DNA from: an uncultured Rickettsiales bacterium
Lineage (GTDB): Bacteria > Pseudomonadota > Alphaproteobacteria > UBA8366
DNA: 10,581 bases
Reading direction: 5' to 3'
Assembly: GCA_913046825.1 (NCBI GenBank)
Contig: CAJWTF010000132.1
Location: 1-10,581, forward strand
Position numbers and translations under genes: made by a program. Positions 7,174 through 10,581 of the stretch are shown here, piece after piece (position 1 is the stretch's first letter; each line of letters opens with the position of its first letter). The notes beneath the pieces were generated by a model that saw only the letters and a list, made by a program, of their open reading frames with translations, made no database searches and was not told the origin of the DNA.

Positions 7174-7797
7174 ATGCAAGAAACTCCCCCACTAAACGCG
7201 TTCATCTTCGATCTCGGCAAAGTCATCGTCGACTGGAACCCGGGCTATCTTCTGCACGAGATCGCACCCGACGAAACACAGCTAAAGTTCCTCGTGGAAG
7301 AAGTCCTGGACTTGGAGTGGTTTCGCGCCGTCGATGCGGGCTACCCGCTCTCGAAGGCCATCGCGGAACGAAGTCAAATTTATCCCGAATATGCCGACGC
7401 CATGCAACTCTATGTGGACCGGTGGCCGGAAACGATCCGCGGGTTCTTCGAAGGCACGCTTGAGATCGTGCGAGAACTGCACGCATCCGGTGTCCCGCTA
7501 TTCGTCCTTTCGAATTGGGCTGGCGAGACCTGGGCGCGCGTGGAACAGGATTTTGCATTTTTGGAATTCTTTGACGATATCATTATCTCCGGCCATGTCG
7601 GTATGGCCAAACCCGACACCGCCATCTTCGAGATGGCCCGTGACCGGTTCAACGTCGATCCCGCAACGACATTATTCATCGACGACGGTCTCAAAAATGT
7701 GGACGCGGCAAAGGGTGTTGGTTTTCAAGCCGTACTTTTCGATACACCAGACAAACTACGCCAAGATTTAATAGATCTTCGCGTCTTCGCGAGCTAA
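7174..7797 (+). CDS. HAD-superfamily (subclass IA) phosphatase, YihX-like
   Basis: The 207-residue product has all HAD motifs: motif I FDLGKVIVDW with nucleophile Asp13, motif II VLSNW with Ser113, motif III Lys146 in GMAKPDTAIFE, and motif IV FIDDGLKN with Asp170-Asp171. A helical cap lies between about 20 and 90. Motif I has glycine (G15) where most HAD phosphatases have the second, acid/base aspartate; E. coli YihX, a sugar-phosphate phosphatase, also reads DLGNV as I remember it, so this need not mean inactivity. It belongs to the branch that also holds the N-terminal phosphatase domain of vertebrate soluble epoxide hydrolase. It lies 39 bases after an epoxide hydrolase-like gene and is probably co-transcribed with it. 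I see no strong ribosome site before ATG 7174. Its TAA overlaps the stop of the convergent CoA-transferase gene. Substrate unknown; a haloacid dehalogenase is less likely. Confidence 0.91.
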   Translation: MQETPPLNAFIFDLGKVIVDWNPGYLLHEIAPDETQLKFLVEEVLDLEWFRAVDAGYPLSKAIAERSQIYPEYADAMQLYVDRWPETIRGFFEGTLEIVRELHASGVPLFVLSNWAGETWARVEQDFAFLEFFDDIIISGHVGMAKPDTAIFEMARDRFNVDPATTLFIDDGLKNVDAAKGVGFQAVLFDTPDKLRQDLIDLRVFAS

Positions 7798-8951
7798 CTC
7801 TCGCCTAAAATCTCGTCGTTGTGCTCGCCAAGTTGCGGGGCCGGACGTTGAATGCGTGGAGGTGTCTTCGACATTTTTACGGGAAACCCAGTCATTCGGA
7901 TTATACCGCTGTCGCCGTGGTCCACATCCAAGACCATTTCCGTCGCGCGCACTTGCGGGTCGGCGAAAACTTCTTCGAGCCCCATAACTCGACCACAGGG
8001 GCAACCCGCGCCGTTGATCACGTCGATCCAGTGATCAACGCTTTCTTTCTCTGTCTCTAGGTCGATTATCTCCAACAGCTCAACCCGATTGCGCATCCGG
8101 TCCGCGTTGGTCCGAAATCGGTCATCCTCCATCAAATGACCAAGCCCTACCGCATCCAGGAAACGAATAGCGTAAGTCTCGTTCGAAGGTGCAACCGCAA
8201 TGGCACCGTTCTTCGCCTTGAACATGCCGTAAGGCGCAACAATAGCATGATTATTTCCGCTACGCGCCGGGGGTTTGCCAGTCGCGAAATACTCTGCCGA
8301 GAGAAACGCCATCATCGAAATGAGGCTATTGTTGAGGCTGGCTTCAATATACTGCCCCTCCCCTGTACGATAGAGGGCGGCAAGCGCCGTCACTACACCA
8401 AAGGCGCAATACAATCCTGCGATCAAATCCGCCATCGGAGGAGCAGCGCGCATCGGCTCCCCTTCAATCTCGCCAGTTAGACTCATGAACCCGCTCATCG
8501 CCTGCGCGATGAAGTCGAAGGACGGTCGATTGACATAGGGTCCGGTAGAGCCGTAACCGTTAACGCTGCCGACGATCAGCTTCGGGTTGAGTTGCTTTAA
8601 TCGCGCTTCGTCAAAGCCCATCTTCGCCAATACGCCGGGGCGAAAATTCTCCACGAGTACGTCCGCGCTCTCCAACAGCGCCGCGAGCTTTGCCTTTCCT
8701 TCATCGGTGTAGAGATCGAGTGTGACGGATTTTTTGTTCCGATTGAATTGGGCGAAATACCAGCTCATGCCGTCCTTGATCACGCCCTGCGTTCTGATGG
8801 CGTCACCCCCGCTCGGACTTTCGATCTTGATTACTTCGGCGCCCATATCGGCCAACAACATTGTGCAGAATGGCCCGGCCAGAATGCGCGTGAGATCTAT
8901 CACCCGAATGCCTGTCAGGGCACCCTCGGGCACAGCGCTCGTTTCGCTCAT
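7794..8951 (-). CDS. CaiB/BaiF family (class III) CoA-transferase
   Basis: Class III CoA-transferases move CoA from a donor thioester to an acceptor carboxylic acid in the cytoplasm. The 385-residue length is usual for the family. Visible landmarks are GIRVIDLTRILAGPF (14-28), the CoA-site region LLADMGAEVIKIESP (32-46), FNRNKKSVTLDL (69-80), ADVLVENFRPGVL (96-108), and the likely catalytic Asp146 in RPSFDFIAQAMSG. The C-terminal part has GCPCGRVMGLEEVFADPQV followed by a closing segment with PAPQLGEHND. It starts 12 bases after the stop of the HMG-CoA-lyase-like gene, so the two form an operon, with the transferase second. That pairing suggests it activates an acid whose CoA ester the lyase cleaves. 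The acid cannot be named from sequence. Its TAG shares three bases with the TAA of the HAD gene, leaving no room for a terminator between them. Confidence 0.94.
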   Translation of the reverse strand: MSETSAVPEGALTGIRVIDLTRILAGPFCTMLLADMGAEVIKIESPSGGDAIRTQGVIKDGMSWYFAQFNRNKKSVTLDLYTDEGKAKLAALLESADVLVENFRPGVLAKMGFDEARLKQLNPKLIVGSVNGYGSTGPYVNRPSFDFIAQAMSGFMSLTGEIEGEPMRAAPPMADLIAGLYCAFGVVTALAALYRTGEGQYIEASLNNSLISMMAFLSAEYFATGKPPARSGNNHAIVAPYGMFKAKNGAIAVAPSNETYAIRFLDAVGLGHLMEDDRFRTNADRMRNRVELLEIIDLETEKESVDHWIDVINGAGCPCGRVMGLEEVFADPQVRATEMVLDVDHGDSGIIRMTGFPVKMSKTPPRIQRPAPQLGEHNDEILGES

Positions 8952-8963
8952 GATTTAATCCGG

Positions 8964-9902
8964 CTAGCCTTTCGCCGTGGCAACATCACCCATCTCATGG
9001 AGATCGAGCCGCAGTCCCGCTTTCATGACTTGGCCAGGCAACCCCCGCCCCACGGTTTCTTCCACATCGCAGGCCAATTCTACCATCTGGCGGATATCGA
9101 TCCCAGTCTCGATGCCCATCTCATCCAGCATATAGACCAAGTCTTCGGAGCAAATGTTGCCCGTCGCTTTCGGCGCAAAGGGACACCCGCCGATCCCGGC
9201 AAAGGATGCGTCGTATTTCTCGATCCCTTCGTCTAGTCCGGCAACGACATTCACGAGACCGATGCCACGTGTGTTGTGGAAATGTAGCGCGATATCCAAC
9301 TCCGGCACCGCGTCCTGCAAGGTGCGCACGAACTTGGTGACAATCGGCGGCGTCGCCATACCGGTCGTATCGCCGAGGCCAACGCCCTTGAACCCATAAT
9401 CGCGATACCGCTTGGCGATCTTCACGATAGTATCGAGCGAGACGTCGCCTTCAAACGGGCAACCAAATCCGGTAGCGATAGCGCCCTGGACCGGAATTCC
9501 GGCGGCATCCGCGATCTCCGCCACGCGCTCGAAACCGTCCAGAGATTCATCAATCGAGCGATTAACATTCTTCTGATTGTGACTTTCCGAAGCCGACATA
9601 AAGACGATCATCTCGTCAACCTTCGCTTCAACGGCGCGAATCGCCCCATGGGCGTTCGGCACCAACGCCGCGAGCGTACACGGCTTGGAACGATTTATAC
9701 CCTCGAAAACCTCGACCACATCGGACAATTGAGGAATAGCTTTCGGGGAGACGAATGACGAGAACTCGATCCGCGGCACACCCGCCGCGATTAGTGAGTT
9801 CACGAACCGAATTTTCGCATCGGTTGGAATGAAATTCAGTTCCGCCTGCAACCCGTCGCGCGGGCCAACTTCGGTAATCTCAACTTTTGTAGGTCTCGCC
9901 AT
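8964..9902 (-). CDS. Hydroxymethylglutaryl-CoA lyase-like enzyme
   Basis: HMG-CoA lyases split HMG-CoA to acetoacetate and acetyl-CoA; relatives split other 3-hydroxy-acyl-CoAs such as citramalyl-CoA. From ATG 9902 the protein has 312 residues, close to the family norm of about 300, and forms a DRE-TIM barrel. It carries EVGPRDGLQAE (11-21) with the catalytic Arg15-Asp16 pair, IEFSSFVSPK (45-54), SASESHNQKNVNRS (103-116), the metal-binding His207 and His209 in LHFHNTRG, and Cys240 in the signature GIGGCPFAPKATGN. The ATG at 9902 has GGAGG five bases upstream (9912-9908), whereas the longer in-frame ATG at 9947 has none. The SESHNQ loop differs from the TFSKKN type I recall for HMG-CoA lyases of leucine breakdown, so another acyl-CoA substrate is possible. 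It leads an operon with the CoA-transferase gene. Confidence 0.91.
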   Translation of the reverse strand: MARPTKVEITEVGPRDGLQAELNFIPTDAKIRFVNSLIAAGVPRIEFSSFVSPKAIPQLSDVVEVFEGINRSKPCTLAALVPNAHGAIRAVEAKVDEMIVFMSASESHNQKNVNRSIDESLDGFERVAEIADAAGIPVQGAIATGFGCPFEGDVSLDTIVKIAKRYRDYGFKGVGLGDTTGMATPPIVTKFVRTLQDAVPELDIALHFHNTRGIGLVNVVAGLDEGIEKYDASFAGIGGCPFAPKATGNICSEDLVYMLDEMGIETGIDIRQMVELACDVEETVGRGLPGQVMKAGLRLDLHEMGDVATAKG

Positions 9903-9907
9903 TTCCG

Positions 9908-9912
9908 CCTCC
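9908..9912 (-). promoter_or_regulatory. Ribosome binding site that sets the lyase start
   Basis: On the minus strand GGAGG stands five bases before the ATG at 9902-9900. It lies inside the longer in-frame reading that begins at 9947, so it argues that the first 15 residues of the longer version are not translated. Confidence 0.7.
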
Positions 9913-9947
9913 ATCAAACGCCTGTACAACAGAGGTTTGCTTGCCAT

Positions 9948-10049
9948 GACGTAGTTTCAAGCGCAAGCAGTTGAAAGAATGGGTGACATGTTTTGAATTT
10001 AAGGTTCTGGCCCTATCTCCGTAAAAAACCAAATTCGGATTTATAGAAT
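9948..10049. promoter_or_regulatory. Divergent intergenic region between the lyase gene and coaE
   Basis: With the lyase starting at 9902, about 147 bases separate the two divergent starts. This AT-richer stretch should carry both promoters. It holds a short inverted repeat, TTTCAA (9955-9960) and TTGAAA (9971-9976), ten bases apart; each arm also resembles a -35 box on its strand. I see no convincing -10 partner for either. A weak GGA (10037-10039) precedes the coaE start by ten bases. Nothing else is recognisable. Confidence 0.35.
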
Positions 10050-10581
10050 ATGATCATTGGTCTGACCGGCGGCATCGCGTCGGGAAAGTCGACGGCGGCT
10101 CGGCATTTATCAGAAAATGGTGCTTTTGTGATGGACGGAGATGTCCTTGGTCACCGGGCATACGAACCCAATACTGCGGCTTTCGCGCAAATCACCGAGA
10201 CATTCGGCAGCGAAGTTGTTGGGGCCGACGGGCAGATCGACCGCAAAGCGCTGGGGGGTAAAGTCTTTGGCAATCCAAATGCCCTCAAGCAATTGACCGA
10301 TATCCTTTACCCGGAAATTCGCCGTATGTTCAGTGAGTGGATAGAGACGACACAAGCCGACAATCCGAATGCCCTACTCGTCATGGACGCGGCGGTTCTA
10401 CTGGAGGCCGGTTGGGAAGACCTCGCCGACGAAACCTGGGTCATCATTGTCGATCCGAATACAGCCGTTTCCCGCGCTGTGGCGCGTGACGGCCTCGATG
10501 AAGCCGCCGTAAGCAAACGCATCGCCTCGCAACTTTCAAATGACGAGCGGAGTGCCCGTGCCGATGTCGTTATCGACAACT
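10050..10581 (+). CDS. coaE: Dephospho-CoA kinase, 3' end outside window
   Basis: CoaE adds the 3'-phosphate to dephospho-CoA using ATP, the last step of coenzyme A synthesis in the cytoplasm. The first 177 codons are present and stay open to the window edge; the family is usually about 200 residues, so only a short tail is missing. The P-loop GGIASGKS is at residues 7-14. Asp29 and Asp31 in VMDGDVLGHRAYEP match the DxD that positions substrate and metal. GQIDRKALGGKVFGNP (61-76) and LYPEIR (86-91) are typical family text. Where the CoaE proteins I know usually read PLLFE, this one reads DAAVLLEAGW (113-122), reminiscent of the kinase domain of animal CoA synthase. It is the outward gene of a divergent pair with the lyase gene. 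The neighbours use CoA esters but do not make CoA, so the link may be coincidental. Confidence 0.94.
   Translation, partial: MIIGLTGGIASGKSTAARHLSENGAFVMDGDVLGHRAYEPNTAAFAQITETFGSEVVGADGQIDRKALGGKVFGNPNALKQLTDILYPEIRRMFSEWIETTQADNPNALLVMDAAVLLEAGWEDLADETWVIIVDPNTAVSRAVARDGLDEAAVSKRIASQLSNDERSARADVVIDN

Noticed and set aside
8722..9236. Plus-strand frames spanning the lyase/CoA-transferase junction
   Set aside because: They run opposite two strongly conserved enzymes and have no motif of their own.
9903..9947. Longer N-terminus for the lyase, starting at 9947
   Set aside because: No ribosome site precedes it, whereas GGAGG is correctly placed before 9902, and the extra residues lie outside the conserved domain.
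1..10581. CRISPR arrays, tRNA or rRNA genes, insertion sequences, integrase or toxin-antitoxin genes
   Set aside because: No repeat arrays, cloverleaf-like segments, terminal inverted repeats or recognisable mobile-element proteins were seen on either strand.

Overview
The window looks like a chromosomal segment from a Gram-negative bacterium, most likely a proteobacterium and plausibly an alphaproteobacterium. This rests on a periplasmic class I cytochrome c, a TAXI-type transporter binding protein, CaiB/BaiF and HMG-CoA-lyase-like enzymes, and moderately GC-rich codon use. The lineage is an inference; no rRNA or tRNA is present. I see no phage gene, transposase, CRISPR array or other mobile element.

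Layout. Positions 1-453 hold the remains of a zinc-type (MDR) alcohol dehydrogenase that has lost most of its nucleotide-binding domain and carries a frameshift. An intact queC (523-1269) follows, then a likely two-gene unit of a secreted cytochrome c (1380-1754) and a gamma-glutamyltransferase-family Ntn hydrolase (1772-3352). On the minus strand, a TAXI solute-binding protein (6209-5193) is joined by an ATGA stop/start overlap to a CocE/NonD hydrolase (5196-3349). That hydrolase is now a pseudogene with four in-frame stops and two frameshifts. Divergent from TAXI is a plus-strand pair: an epoxide-hydrolase-like alpha/beta hydrolase (6274-7134) and a HAD phosphatase (7174-7797). A minus-strand pair follows: an HMG-CoA-lyase-like enzyme (9902-8964) and a CaiB/BaiF CoA-transferase (8951-7794). 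The window ends inside a plus-strand dephospho-CoA kinase gene, coaE (from 10050).

How the genes fit together. The lyase and CoA-transferase look like a catabolic module in which an organic acid is activated to its CoA ester and then cleaved. The TAXI protein and CocE hydrolase look like a former uptake-and-hydrolysis operon whose enzymatic half is dying. The epoxide hydrolase and HAD genes put side by side the two activities that vertebrate soluble epoxide hydrolase carries in one chain. The overall picture is ordinary accessory metabolism with ongoing gene decay: two broken genes in 10.6 kb, with no trace of mobile DNA beside them.

I found no convincing undescribed multi-gene system. The best leads are the GGT-family enzyme whose glutamyl-binding residues are all replaced, the epoxide hydrolase/HAD tandem, and the two decaying genes. 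All intergenic stretches are under about 115 bases; none contains a recognisable RNA gene or strong terminator.
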